DNA from: a bacterium
Lineage (GTDB): Bacteria > Babelota > Babeliae > Babelales > JABDEC01
Reading direction: 5' to 3'
Assembly: GCA_947481115.1 (NCBI GenBank)
Contig: CANKEI010000024.1
Location: forward strand, 1 to 14,848
Length of the DNA stretch: 14,848 bases
Both the position numbers and the translations under genes were made by a program. Each line of letters opens with the position of its first letter. The stretch's first letter is position 1. A model generated the notes under the pieces. It was given only the letters and a program-made list of their open reading frames with translations, did no database searches and was not told the DNA's origin. Of this stretch, positions 1 to 5,982 are shown one piece after another.

Positions 1-110
1 ATTGATTTGGATTGGGGTTAAACAATTTTTTTTTGGCATACATTTCTCTTTAGGTCTTCATCACAATAGATGCTTCAGAGAAATATTTTACCAATTTATT
101 AAAATTAAAT

Positions 111-136
111 CGCTAATTTTTAGTCCACACTTAGCG
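111..136 (-). terminator. Weak candidate terminator after the four-gene operon
   Basis: Reading leftward, about 10 bases past the stop of the last operon gene, CGCTAA and TTAGCG form a 6-bp stem with a 14-base loop. An AT-rich run (ATTTAATTTT) follows on the transcribed side. The stem is short and the T tract is interrupted, so this is only a possible end for the leftward transcript. No stronger hairpin is visible in bases 1-144. Confidence 0.25.
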
Positions 137-144
137 GCCGAGCT

Positions 145-1008
145 CTATACTGGTGCACTGGTGAGGGTCCCCGTAGCAGTTGGGTCAGTTAGTTTGTATA
201 ACTCTGTATTAGTAGCTTCTAATTGTTTGCTAGCAGCAGTAACTTGGCCTGCGCATGTTTCTTGAGCACCTCTTAGGACTTGGGCTTGGGCACTTAGCCC
301 GGTAACTGCAACTACTTGAGCCTCAATTGTTTTAGCTAAATTAGTTGTATGTTCTGTAACTTGTCTAATAGCAGTATCTTTAGCAGCATTTAAATCAGTT
401 GCAATGGCCGCGCTAGTATCAGCTACAGCTTGGTTAATTTTACCTAGTTCAGCTGTATTTCCAGTAATTGTTGCCTCTAAACCAGTGACTTGGCCAGTTT
501 GCTTAGCGATACTTGCTTGCAAGCTTTCAGCAGTGCCAGTGTTTTTTTCAGCTTCTCCTTTAGCAGCGCTTAAATTTTGAATTTGTCTTTTTTGCTCTTC
601 TTTAAGAGCACTAGATTTTGCTTCAAGTTCCACTAATTCAACTCTACGTTTTTCAGCTTGATCCCAGTGACTATAAAGTGCATGACAAACTAATATGCCA
701 GCTATAGCAATTAAAACCGAAGATTTTAGCTCGTTGCTGCCAATTGTGTGTCCTACAGCTACGCTGACTACGGCTGTAGTAGCCACTGTTTTAAAATTAT
801 TTTTAAGTTGCTCTGCGCAATCAGTGGCAGTGCTATAAGCACTAGTTAAATAGCCTCCAATTCCCCAACTAAAAGCTGCTAGTGGTTGAGCGGTCAATAA
901 ACTGGTAGCTAGTAGTAAACTAACTATAGTTTTAGTTAATTTAGTGTCAGAAAGATATTGTATAGGCCTAGACCCAAATTTCTGATTTGTAAATTTATTA
1001 GCACACAT
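145..1008 (-). CDS. Exported hydrophobic-hairpin/coiled-coil protein, operon member 4 (287 aa)
   Basis: I do not recognise this gene. The N-terminus looks like a Sec signal peptide: a basic region to residue 26, a hydrophobic core at about 27-43, and likely cleavage after LAA (about 45). Two hydrophobic stretches at about 74-89 and 97-112, separated by a short polar turn, could form a membrane hairpin. Residues 116-272 are Ala/Glu/Lys/Gln/Thr-rich with few helix breakers, as in a long coiled coil, and the tail is Thr-rich. Three cysteines (64, 108, 252) lie outside the signal peptide. The ATG is preceded by GGGGG at a spacing of 7, which supports this start. It is the last of four tandem leftward genes with the same layout, 40 bases after its neighbour. 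Function is unknown; a periplasmic, surface or secreted location is inferred from the signal peptide alone. Confidence 0.8.
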   Translation of the reverse strand: MCANKFTNQKFGSRPIQYLSDTKLTKTIVSLLLATSLLTAQPLAAFSWGIGGYLTSAYSTATDCAEQLKNNFKTVATTAVVSVAVGHTIGSNELKSSVLIAIAGILVCHALYSHWDQAEKRRVELVELEAKSSALKEEQKRQIQNLSAAKGEAEKNTGTAESLQASIAKQTGQVTGLEATITGNTAELGKINQAVADTSAAIATDLNAAKDTAIRQVTEHTTNLAKTIEAQVVAVTGLSAQAQVLRGAQETCAGQVTAASKQLEATNTELYKLTDPTATGTLTSAPV

Positions 1009-1048
1009 AATATTTCCCCCTATGGGTAACTATTTTAATTTTTAAAAT

Positions 1049-2023
1049 TTATTCGCCAGTTGGACTAGCTGCACGATCGTGCTTATCGGTAGTAGCGTCT
1101 GCTACACGTGCTTGTTCTTGCGCTTCTAATGCTGCTAATCTTGCAAATTTTGTTTTAACTAATTCAACTTGACGGGCAGTTTCTTGAGCTTGTTTTTCTA
1201 ATTCTAAGCATTGTTTACGTAAATCAGTTTGTGAAATACCTAGTGCGCTTAATAATTCACTTAAAGCATTAGTATTAACTCTAGCCAGCGCTTCTTGAAT
1301 TGTTAGTCCAGATTGTTGTAATTTTTCTAAAATTTCTCTTTGCGTAGCTTGGTTTAATTCTGCAAAACTTGTTACCAGGCTCTCTACGCTAGTTTTAGCG
1401 GCAGCAGTAGCTTGTGTATTTTCTACAGCAGATGCTTGAGCAGCAGTTAAAACTGCACTATTGTCAGTTACAGTTGAGCTAGCGCTTGCCAGAGCTGCGC
1501 CGGTAGCAGTAGTACTGTCTGCGACACCAGTGATGCCAACGGTAATCATGTTAGAATTTTGTTCGATAGCAATAAAGTTTTGATTTATCTGATCTTTTAA
1601 AACTGCTTCGCGATCACTAGTAAATTTATACCAAGCGCCTAGGCCCACAGCTGCGCCTAGCATAGCAATAGTCCCCCAAGCTCGACGATCATCAGCGCTG
1701 CGATTAACTAAATGGGCTGCAACACAGTCGAGCGCTATAATGCCAGCTACGGCAGTTGCGCCAACAGCACAACCAGCTTTAACTGGATTTTCAGCGCATA
1801 AGTCTAATATTTGAGCGTTAATTTTAGTGCCAGTTTCTATAGTAGTCGAGTTAGCTATGACAGTTGCTTCTGGTGCTGAACTAGTAGAGCTAAACCAGCT
1901 TAAGTTTAACCAACCAGCGCTAAGTAAATTAAAGCTGAGCAAAATTAGAGCTAGGCAACTAAAAATTAAGTTGCGCGATTTAGTTAAATTTTTATTTAAA
2001 TTAAAGATATTTAAGTTCAACAT
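1049..2023 (-). CDS. Exported hydrophobic-hairpin/coiled-coil protein, operon member 3 (324 aa)
   Basis: Not recognised. It has an Asn/Lys-rich N-terminus, a signal-peptide core at about 19-36 (no convincing lipobox), a polar linker, then two hydrophobic Ala/Gly-rich segments at about 84-104 and 116-132 joined by a charged turn (residues 108-114). From about 135 to 310 the sequence is helical, Ala/Gln/Glu/Leu-rich and coiled-coil-like, and the tail is charged. A stretch near 254-271 (SELLSALGISQTDLRKQ) resembles a shorter stretch of operon member 1 (LELENILGV...KKQ), one of the few local similarities between members. The start ATG has GGAG 7 bases upstream. The gene lies 43 bases after member 2 and 40 before member 4, so co-transcription is likely. 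Cysteines at 76, 85, 100 and 272 lie outside the signal peptide. Function unknown. Confidence 0.8.
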   Translation of the reverse strand: MLNLNIFNLNKNLTKSRNLIFSCLALILLSFNLLSAGWLNLSWFSSTSSAPEATVIANSTTIETGTKINAQILDLCAENPVKAGCAVGATAVAGIIALDCVAAHLVNRSADDRRAWGTIAMLGAAVGLGAWYKFTSDREAVLKDQINQNFIAIEQNSNMITVGITGVADSTTATGAALASASSTVTDNSAVLTAAQASAVENTQATAAAKTSVESLVTSFAELNQATQREILEKLQQSGLTIQEALARVNTNALSELLSALGISQTDLRKQCLELEKQAQETARQVELVKTKFARLAALEAQEQARVADATTDKHDRAASPTGE

Positions 2024-2066
2024 AGTAAAACTCCATTTAGTTTTATGATTTAATATTTATGATTTT

Positions 2067-3008
2067 TTAATCCCATCTTTCAGAGTAACTATCAAACATG
2101 CTACGTTCTGAAGTTTTGCTGTCAGGAGTAGTTCTATCGCTATGGTTAGGATCGTTTGCATTAGTTTCGGTCCCAGTTTTAAATAATTCATTTAGATCAA
2201 AACCAAATACACGTTTAAATAAGCCGTCAGAAGTTGTTTGGCCATCAGTTAAAGCTTTATCTTGGGCTTTAATTTTGCTGACTAAATTGGCTTGGGTTTT
2301 AGCTAGGATTTCTGCAACGGTTTGATTAGTCGTCTGAATGCGTGTGTCTAACTTGAGCACATCTCGCTGATTTAAAGCTGACTGTTCGGCTAAATCTTGT
2401 AACTGTTTAGTAGTAGCTGCATTTAAGCCAAAAGTAGTTTCGATTAACGCTTTGCTAGCATCGACATTATGATGGGCGGTAGTCAATAATTGTGCTTGTG
2501 TAGCTTGCGCTTGTTTAATTTCAGAAATTTCTTTAAAGCCAGCTTTTAGGTGTCGGACTTCTGTACGATAATGATCTAAAAAAGCCCCCGTGCCCATGAT
2601 AGCTGCGAAACTAGTAGCAGTTAACAATAGTGCTGTTCTAGGGTTATTTTTACTCATAAAATAGCCAGCGCCAAGACCAGCACCAGTACTCATGCCCATA
2701 TCGAGTATGTCGAATTTTCTAGAGCTAGTTGGGCCAATGTTCGGTGTTGTAGCATCGTGGGTAATTTTGGCAACAGTGGCAACATGGTCAGCATGATGAC
2801 CAAATGGAAATAGTGATTCTTTGGTTGTGCTGTGCCTGTGATCTGTGTCCACAGTATTAGCTAGTTGGGTTGTGCTTAATGTAACTGTAAGTAAAACTAA
2901 AGTTACAAAATTTAATAATAGTTGCTTAGAATTATTTTTAGCACTTAATTTTTTAAGTGCTAAAAATAATTTCTGAATAAATAATTTAAAACACATTTTG
3001 AAACACAT
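2067..3008 (-). CDS. Exported hydrophobic-hairpin/coiled-coil protein, operon member 2 (313 aa)
   Basis: Not recognised. I place the start at the ATG at 3006-3008, not at the upstream in-frame ATG at 3021-3023: GGGAG lies 8 bases before the chosen codon, and the upstream ATG overlaps that site. The N-terminus begins with a repeated MCFK word and a basic amphipathic stretch partly encoded by a palindrome, followed by the signal-peptide core (about 30-49). The linker has five histidines at 57-75 (HRH, HHADH), possibly metal-binding. Two hydrophobic segments follow at about 102-118 and 125-144, then a coiled coil at about 148-250 and a polar Asp/Ser/Thr-rich tail. There is no cysteine after the signal region. 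It shares its layout with its three operon neighbours; sequence identity is low. Function unknown. Confidence 0.78.
   Translation of the reverse strand: MCFKMCFKLFIQKLFLALKKLSAKNNSKQLLLNFVTLVLLTVTLSTTQLANTVDTDHRHSTTKESLFPFGHHADHVATVAKITHDATTPNIGPTSSRKFDILDMGMSTGAGLGAGYFMSKNNPRTALLLTATSFAAIMGTGAFLDHYRTEVRHLKAGFKEISEIKQAQATQAQLLTTAHHNVDASKALIETTFGLNAATTKQLQDLAEQSALNQRDVLKLDTRIQTTNQTVAEILAKTQANLVSKIKAQDKALTDGQTTSDGLFKRVFGFDLNELFKTGTETNANDPNHSDRTTPDSKTSERSMFDSYSERWD
2930..2971. repeat. Perfect 42-bp palindrome inside a coding region
   Basis: AATTATTTTTAGCACTTAA at 2930-2948 is exactly reverse-complementary to 2953-2971, with a TTTT spacer. It encodes residues 13-27 of operon member 2, just before the signal-peptide core. 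In the leftward mRNA it would fold into a 19-bp hairpin about 37 bases after the start codon. No uninterrupted T tract follows, so it does not look like an ordinary intrinsic terminator. It could be a small palindromic insertion element or a translational/attenuation hairpin. Confidence 0.9.
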
Positions 3009-3060
3009 AATGAGAACTCCCATTTAAATAATTTTATTAATTAATAATTTTTTTTAAATT

Positions 3061-3777
3061 TTAACGCTGATCTTTTAATTCTCGAGCGTGTAAATCTGCT
3101 TGCTGTAACTGGTGTGCGATAGTTAATTCATGTGTAGTACGAGCTAGTTGTTTTTTATGGCCAGCATCTAAATGAACACCTAAAATATTTTCTAGTTCTA
3201 AAGCTTTTTTGGTAAGATCTGTGCCACCTTGATCAACAGTACTGCTAGTTTTGGCAACCAAGTCAGCTAGTTCTTTAGAGCTTTGTAGCTCTCTATGTAC
3301 TAACGCCTGATTTTTACCAGCTAGGTTATGGACCTTATCGATCACATTTTTTACTAAGCTATGTTCGCGAATTAAATCACTTAAGCCAGTTGAAATATCC
3401 CATGCTTTAGTCTTAATTTCTTGTAATTCTGTGATTTGTAAACTACGTAAGTGTGCTAAACTATCACCGCTAAATTTGATCGCAGCTAATGAACCAGCTA
3501 AGATACCTGTCGTAGTAGCTAAACCGGCTAGGCCTTTAGGTCTAGTTTTTAAAAATTGTGCTACTCCATAAGTAGTTGATCCAACTGTAAAGCCAGTTGC
3601 AGTACCAACTATACCAGTAGCTTCTAGAGGATTTTCGACTTGATAAACCCCGGATTTAGTTCTAAAATCAGCTAATTTTAATTTTAAGATATTTTGAGTG
3701 TCTTGAGCTAGTACAGTAGTGCTGGCTAAGTTTAATAGATTTAAAGCTACTAATAAGCTTAAAGTAAATTTATTCAC
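3061..3777 (-). CDS. Exported hydrophobic-hairpin/coiled-coil protein, operon member 1 (238 aa)
   Basis: Not recognised. The better start is the GTG at 3775-3777, because GGAGG sits 5 bases upstream; the in-frame ATG at 3787-3789 overlaps that ribosome site. With this start the protein opens with a textbook signal peptide (MNKFTLSLLVALNLL..., cleavage likely after VLA at residue 24). Two Gly/Ala/Thr-rich hydrophobic segments follow at about 54-75 and 81-99, then a charged helical region from 105 to 235 rich in Leu, Glu, Gln, Lys and His, as in a coiled coil. There are no cysteines. It is the first gene of the four-gene leftward set and the closest to the promoter at 3869-3896, with a leader of roughly 80-90 bases. 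Function unknown; a compartment beyond the inner membrane is inferred from the signal peptide. Confidence 0.78.
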   Translation of the reverse strand: MNKFTLSLLVALNLLNLASTTVLAQDTQNILKLKLADFRTKSGVYQVENPLEATGIVGTATGFTVGSTTYGVAQFLKTRPKGLAGLATTTGILAGSLAAIKFSGDSLAHLRSLQITELQEIKTKAWDISTGLSDLIREHSLVKNVIDKVHNLAGKNQALVHRELQSSKELADLVAKTSSTVDQGGTDLTKKALELENILGVHLDAGHKKQLARTTHELTIAHQLQQADLHARELKDQR

Positions 3778-3868
3778 GGCAACCTCCATTTATAATTTAT
3801 AAAACCCATGGCTTATAATAGTTTCTCAAGCTCCATTTTTAAGCTCAAATAACTATGATTTACCCTTG

Positions 3869-3896
3869 ATTATAGTACTTTGGGCTTATAATGCAA
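3869..3896 (-). promoter_or_regulatory. Sigma70-type promoter for the four-gene operon
   Basis: On the minus strand, TTGCAT (3891-3896) and a consensus TATAAT (3869-3874) are separated by 16 bases. Transcription would start near 3862 and leave about 85 bases of leader before the GTG at 3777. It is the best -35/-10 pair in the divergent gap between the operon and the permease gene. Confidence 0.6.
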
Positions 3897-3957
3897 AAGC
3901 CTCTACCCCTAGTAGTGCTTAATATGGTAAATATAGTAGGGCCCATTTTTGGGCTTA
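3879..3957. repeat. Direct repeat TTTGGGCTTA around the operon promoter
   Basis: TTTGGGCTTA occurs at 3879-3888, inside the promoter spacer, and again at 3948-3957, upstream of the -35 box. A shorter match, GGCTTA, lies at 3810-3815 in the leader. The spacings are about 69 and 73 bases. The upstream copy also forms the right arm of a small hairpin (GCCCA 3941-3945 with TGGGC 3950-3954). These may be operators, but no regulator is visible nearby. Confidence 0.4.
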
Positions 3958-3971
3958 GTAGAGCATTTCTC

Positions 3972-4001
3972 TTGAATTTTAATAACCGCTCGGTGTAGAG
4001 T
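3972..4001 (+). promoter_or_regulatory. Possible promoter for the EamA permease
   Basis: TTGAAT (3972-3977) and TAGAGT (3996-4001) are 18 bases apart, about 43 bases before the permease ATG. The match is moderate. The gene needs its own promoter because its upstream neighbour is divergent. Confidence 0.3.
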
Positions 4002-4044
4002 TAACACTAATCTTAAAATTTTAAATTTTAGAAAGTAACTTGCT

Positions 4045-4917
4045 ATGCAAAGATTTTCTGCTTTTCTGCCAGCAGCCCTAGTCTCGATTCTTTTCGCTGG
4101 TTCGAATATTGCGGCGCGGGTGATTTCAGATACGACCTTGTCTACCAGCTTAATTATTATGATTAGAATGGGACTAGTACTACTATGCTTGGGTGCGTTT
4201 ATACGTTGGAAACCCTTTAGGAATTTGGCTAGTCACCATACAGTTAGTTTAGTATTAGCTGGGATTTGTAACCTAGCGATTAATTTAGGGGTATTTTATG
4301 CGCTGAAATATACTTCATTGACTAATTTTGCCATGATCTCAGCGACTAACCCAGTTTTAACTACGCTTTTATCAGCTTTAATCTATCGCACAAAACTTAA
4401 GCCGAAGTATATTTTTGCAGTTATGTTATCACTAATTGGAGTAGCGGTAGTAGTTTTAGGTAAAAATAGCGCTAATCTAGTGGCTCTAAATATTGGTGAT
4501 CTAATTGCAGTTACAGTCGCAATTTCGTGGGCGGTGTATGCGATAGTAGTCCGGCATATTAGTAAAGTGTTACACGCTAAGCACGTAAATTTTGGGACGG
4601 CTTTAATTGCTTTTGGGTTAATATTTAGTTTTAGTTTATTTAATGGGCTAGATATTACGTTACTTTCGCAGTTAAATTTCACTGCGATTTGTGCCTTTGG
4701 GTATTTAGGGGCAATCGGAACAGCTTTAGCTTATACGTTGTTTGCTTTCTCGGTGAAAGAGATTGGGCCAAGCCTGACGGCGCTGATCGCTTTTAGTATG
4801 ACGCCACTTTATACAGCGCTACTAGCTTATTTGTTTTTAGGTGAAATTGTGACGGTTTGGCAGCTAGTGGGGGGTGTTTTAATTGTGATTTCGGTGGGTT
4901 TAGCCGTATCAGATTAG
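4045..4917 (+). CDS. EamA/DMT-family permease
   Basis: This is an inner-membrane transporter of the drug/metabolite transporter superfamily. The 290-residue length and alternation of about ten hydrophobic helices with short loops fit two tandem EamA domains (about 8-138 and 152-287). Family-typical stretches are visible: ALKYTS with the following PVLTTLLSALI in the first half, and GTALAYTLFAF followed by PLYTALLAYLFLGE in the second. The family exports or exchanges amino acids, nucleotides and other small metabolites; nothing here fixes the substrate. The ATG has only a weak AGAAAG upstream. The gene is divergent from the secreted-protein operon and followed by the independently promoted rpsI, so it appears to be a single transcription unit. 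In a host-dependent organism it might take part in metabolite exchange, but that is conjecture. Confidence 0.93.
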   Translation: MQRFSAFLPAALVSILFAGSNIAARVISDTTLSTSLIIMIRMGLVLLCLGAFIRWKPFRNLASHHTVSLVLAGICNLAINLGVFYALKYTSLTNFAMISATNPVLTTLLSALIYRTKLKPKYIFAVMLSLIGVAVVVLGKNSANLVALNIGDLIAVTVAISWAVYAIVVRHISKVLHAKHVNFGTALIAFGLIFSFSLFNGLDITLLSQLNFTAICAFGYLGAIGTALAYTLFAFSVKEIGPSLTALIAFSMTPLYTALLAYLFLGEIVTVWQLVGGVLIVISVGLAVSD

Positions 4918-4933
4918 TTTTTTGTTAGTTTTT

Positions 4934-4962
4934 TTGACATTTCAACGCAGATCGTTCACAAT
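4934..4962 (+). promoter_or_regulatory. rpsI promoter
   Basis: A perfect TTGACA (4934-4939) and CACAAT (4957-4962) are 17 bases apart. The predicted start of transcription near 4969 leaves about 50 bases of leader before the rpsI ATG. The short gap after the permease gene and the strong -35 box support independent transcription of rpsI. Confidence 0.6.
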
Positions 4963-5021
4963 ATTCGATATATTCTGTTCTATAAAAAACCTGAATTACA
5001 GAGAGATTCAAAAGTAACCTT

Positions 5022-5450
5022 ATGGTAAGCAAAGCTAAAAATTCAGCCGAAACTGTTTCAAGAGCCCCAGTTTCTCAAGGCGTTGGTCGTCGTAAGAGTG
5101 CCGTAGCACGTGTTTGGCTCCGCCGTGGTACTGGTAAAATGTTAGTTAATGGTCGTGATTATGCCCAGTATTTTGATACTGAGTTTGTCCGTTCAGTAGC
5201 TACTGAAACGTTCAGAGCTTGCGCAATCGCAACTAGTTTTGACGTGGCAGCAAACGTATCTGGTGGTGGGTTACATGCCCAAGCCGGTGCGATTAAGTTA
5301 GGCATGGCGCGTGCGCTAGTCAAATTTGACGCAGAACTTAAGCCAGTTTTAAAACCGTTTGGTTTGCTGACTGTTGATTCACGCATTAAAGAGCGTAAGA
5401 AACCAGGTCAAAAAGCTGCTCGTCGCAAATTCCAATTTGTGAAACGTTAA
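5022..5450 (+). CDS. rpsI: 30S ribosomal protein S9
   Basis: S9 is a component of the small ribosomal subunit whose C-terminal tail reaches the P-site tRNA. The protein (142 aa) has the family signature: GVGRRKSAVARVWLRRGTG near the start, the GGGLHAQAGAIKLGMARAL core, and the basic tail ending RRKFQFVKR. About 20 extra residues (Ser/Ala/Lys-rich) precede the conserved core, a modest N-terminal extension. The ribosome-binding site is weak (GAGAG is 16 bases upstream). In most bacteria rpsI follows rplM (L13); here no rplM lies upstream, and the gene has its own promoter and terminator. The tail sequence reminds me of Dependentiae S9 proteins, which is part of the taxonomic guess. Confidence 0.98.
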   Translation: MVSKAKNSAETVSRAPVSQGVGRRKSAVARVWLRRGTGKMLVNGRDYAQYFDTEFVRSVATETFRACAIATSFDVAANVSGGGLHAQAGAIKLGMARALVKFDAELKPVLKPFGLLTVDSRIKERKKPGQKAARRKFQFVKR

Positions 5451-5480
5451 GCACAGCTGCAAATTAAATAGTAAATATAA

Positions 5481-5515
5481 AAGGGTATGTACCGAAAAGT
5501 ACATACCCTTTTTGT
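5481..5515 (+). terminator. Strong intrinsic terminator after rpsI
   Basis: AAGGGTATGTAC (5481-5492) pairs perfectly with GTACATACCCTT (5499-5510) across a CGAAAA loop, and a T-rich run follows. It lies 31 bases after the rpsI stop. This is the clearest rho-independent terminator in the window. Confidence 0.92.
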
Positions 5516-5530
5516 TTGTCTAAAATTAAT

Positions 5531-5600
5531 GGTTCGATACACCCGGCATGTCTCAAAAAATATGCCGCGCACTCACCACGAACGTGTCGAGGGTATTTTT
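5531..5600. repeat. Decayed TCGA-type palindromic repeat
   Basis: GGTTCGATACACCC at the left, and GTGTCGAGGGTA at the right, are roughly inverted halves (TCGA cores with flanking CCC/GGG). Between them CGGCAT (5544-5549) pairs with ATGCCG (5562-5567). The layout resembles the CCCTCGAC...GTTCGTGG-type intergenic repeats that are dispersed in many bacterial genomes. No coding sequence is seen in this stretch. Confidence 0.4.
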
Positions 5601-5686
5601 ATGGGCAAAGTGTAAGTTTTCTGGGTACCCTAAGTTGAAAATTATCTATCTCTCGCTCATCACGACGTGTAGCCCAGAGAAGTTTT

Positions 5687-5717
5687 AGCGAAGCTTGGGG
5701 TGTAATCGAGGGATGTT
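5687..5717. repeat. Dispersed repeat, second copy of the 12054-12086 element
   Basis: AGCGAAGC followed by TAATCGAGGGATGTT matches AGCGAAGC followed by TAGTCGAGGGATGTT in the right arm of the inverted repeat before cmk. The middle differs by a few bases and a small length change. Its end overlaps the stop codon of the possible small ORF on the minus strand. Confidence 0.6.
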
Positions 5718-5862
5718 AATCGTGTGTAGCTATTTCTGTATGACAGAAATGTGAGTAACAATTGGGGGGAGTATTGTGAGATAAAAGAAATACGAGCATT
5801 AAGCCAACGCCATAACCTAAGACAGCTAAAACTCGTTTGCGATAATTATTTGAGCGTTTCAT
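5716..5862 (-). CDS. Possible 48-aa single-pass membrane protein
   Basis: A short open frame begins with the ATG at 5860-5862: a basic N-terminus (MKRSNNYRKR), one hydrophobic helix (about residues 11-28) and a short polar tail with two cysteines (35, 40) and several histidines. The positive-inside pattern predicts a membrane anchor with its tail outside. GGAG lies about 15 bases upstream, too far to be convincing. In its favour is a good promoter on the same strand at 5930-5957. Against it are the short length, an 8-bp hairpin within its coding region and a stop codon that falls inside a dispersed repeat. It is divergent from the FtsB-like gene. No family recognised. Confidence 0.4.
   Translation of the reverse strand: MKRSNNYRKRVLAVLGYGVGLMLVFLLSHNTPPNCYSHFCHTEIATHD
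5732..5750. repeat. Small perfect hairpin
   Basis: ATTTCTGT (5732-5739) and ACAGAAAT (5743-5750) form an 8-bp stem with a 3-base loop. Neither strand has a T tract after it, so it is not a typical terminator. It lies in the 3' half of the possible 48-aa ORF. Confidence 0.5.
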
Positions 5863-5891
5863 AAGATATTAAACGCACTCCTTCAGCACGC

Positions 5892-5920
5892 TTGACAGAC
5901 TGACCTGCAATCTTGATACA
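5892..5920 (+). promoter_or_regulatory. Possible promoter for the ftsB-like/sod pair
   Basis: A perfect TTGACA (5892-5897) is followed after 17 bases by GATACA (5915-5920), a poor -10 match. An extended -10 (TGCTATAAC, 5964-5972) lies closer to the gene but would start transcription without room for the ribosome site. The true start is therefore uncertain. Confidence 0.3.
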
Positions 5921-5929
5921 CTGCAGATA

Positions 5930-5957
5930 ATTATTCCAGAATAGGTGGAATTGTCAA
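5930..5957 (-). promoter_or_regulatory. Leftward promoter in the divergent gap
   Basis: On the minus strand TTGACA (5952-5957) and AATAAT (5930-5935) are 16 bases apart, matching consensus at 11 of 12 positions. The only downstream reading frame in range is the 48-aa ORF ending at 5716, so this may drive that ORF or a small RNA. Confidence 0.5.
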
Positions 5958-5982
5958 TTAAACTGCTATAACAGGGGACAAA

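Noticed and set aside
1..39. Possible first 13 codons of a further leftward gene (ATG at 37-39, MPKKNCL...)
   Set aside because: AAAGAG precedes the ATG at a reasonable distance, but only 13 codons are inside the window, too few to support a gene call.
2..265. Plus-strand 87-codon frame at the left edge
   Set aside because: It begins with TTG, has no ribosome site, and half of it lies antisense to the well-supported exported protein gene; the rest shows no domain.
145..3777. Tandem genes as phage tail-fibre, adhesin or toxin-antitoxin components
   Set aside because: Each has a signal peptide and hydrophobic hairpin, and no phage, adhesin or antitoxin motif is visible; the pore-forming or Inc-like comparison is kept only as a hypothesis.
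4383..4682. Minus-strand 99-codon frame opposite the permease
   Set aside because: Antisense to a clear EamA gene, with no ribosome site or recognisable sequence.
4918..4935. T-rich stretch after the permease gene as a terminator
   Set aside because: There are T runs but no stable hairpin before them.
5531..5550. tRNA T-arm-like word GGTTCGATACACC
   Set aside because: The five flanking bases on each side do not pair as a T stem, and no anticodon or acceptor arm is found nearby; it fits the TCGA-type repeat better.
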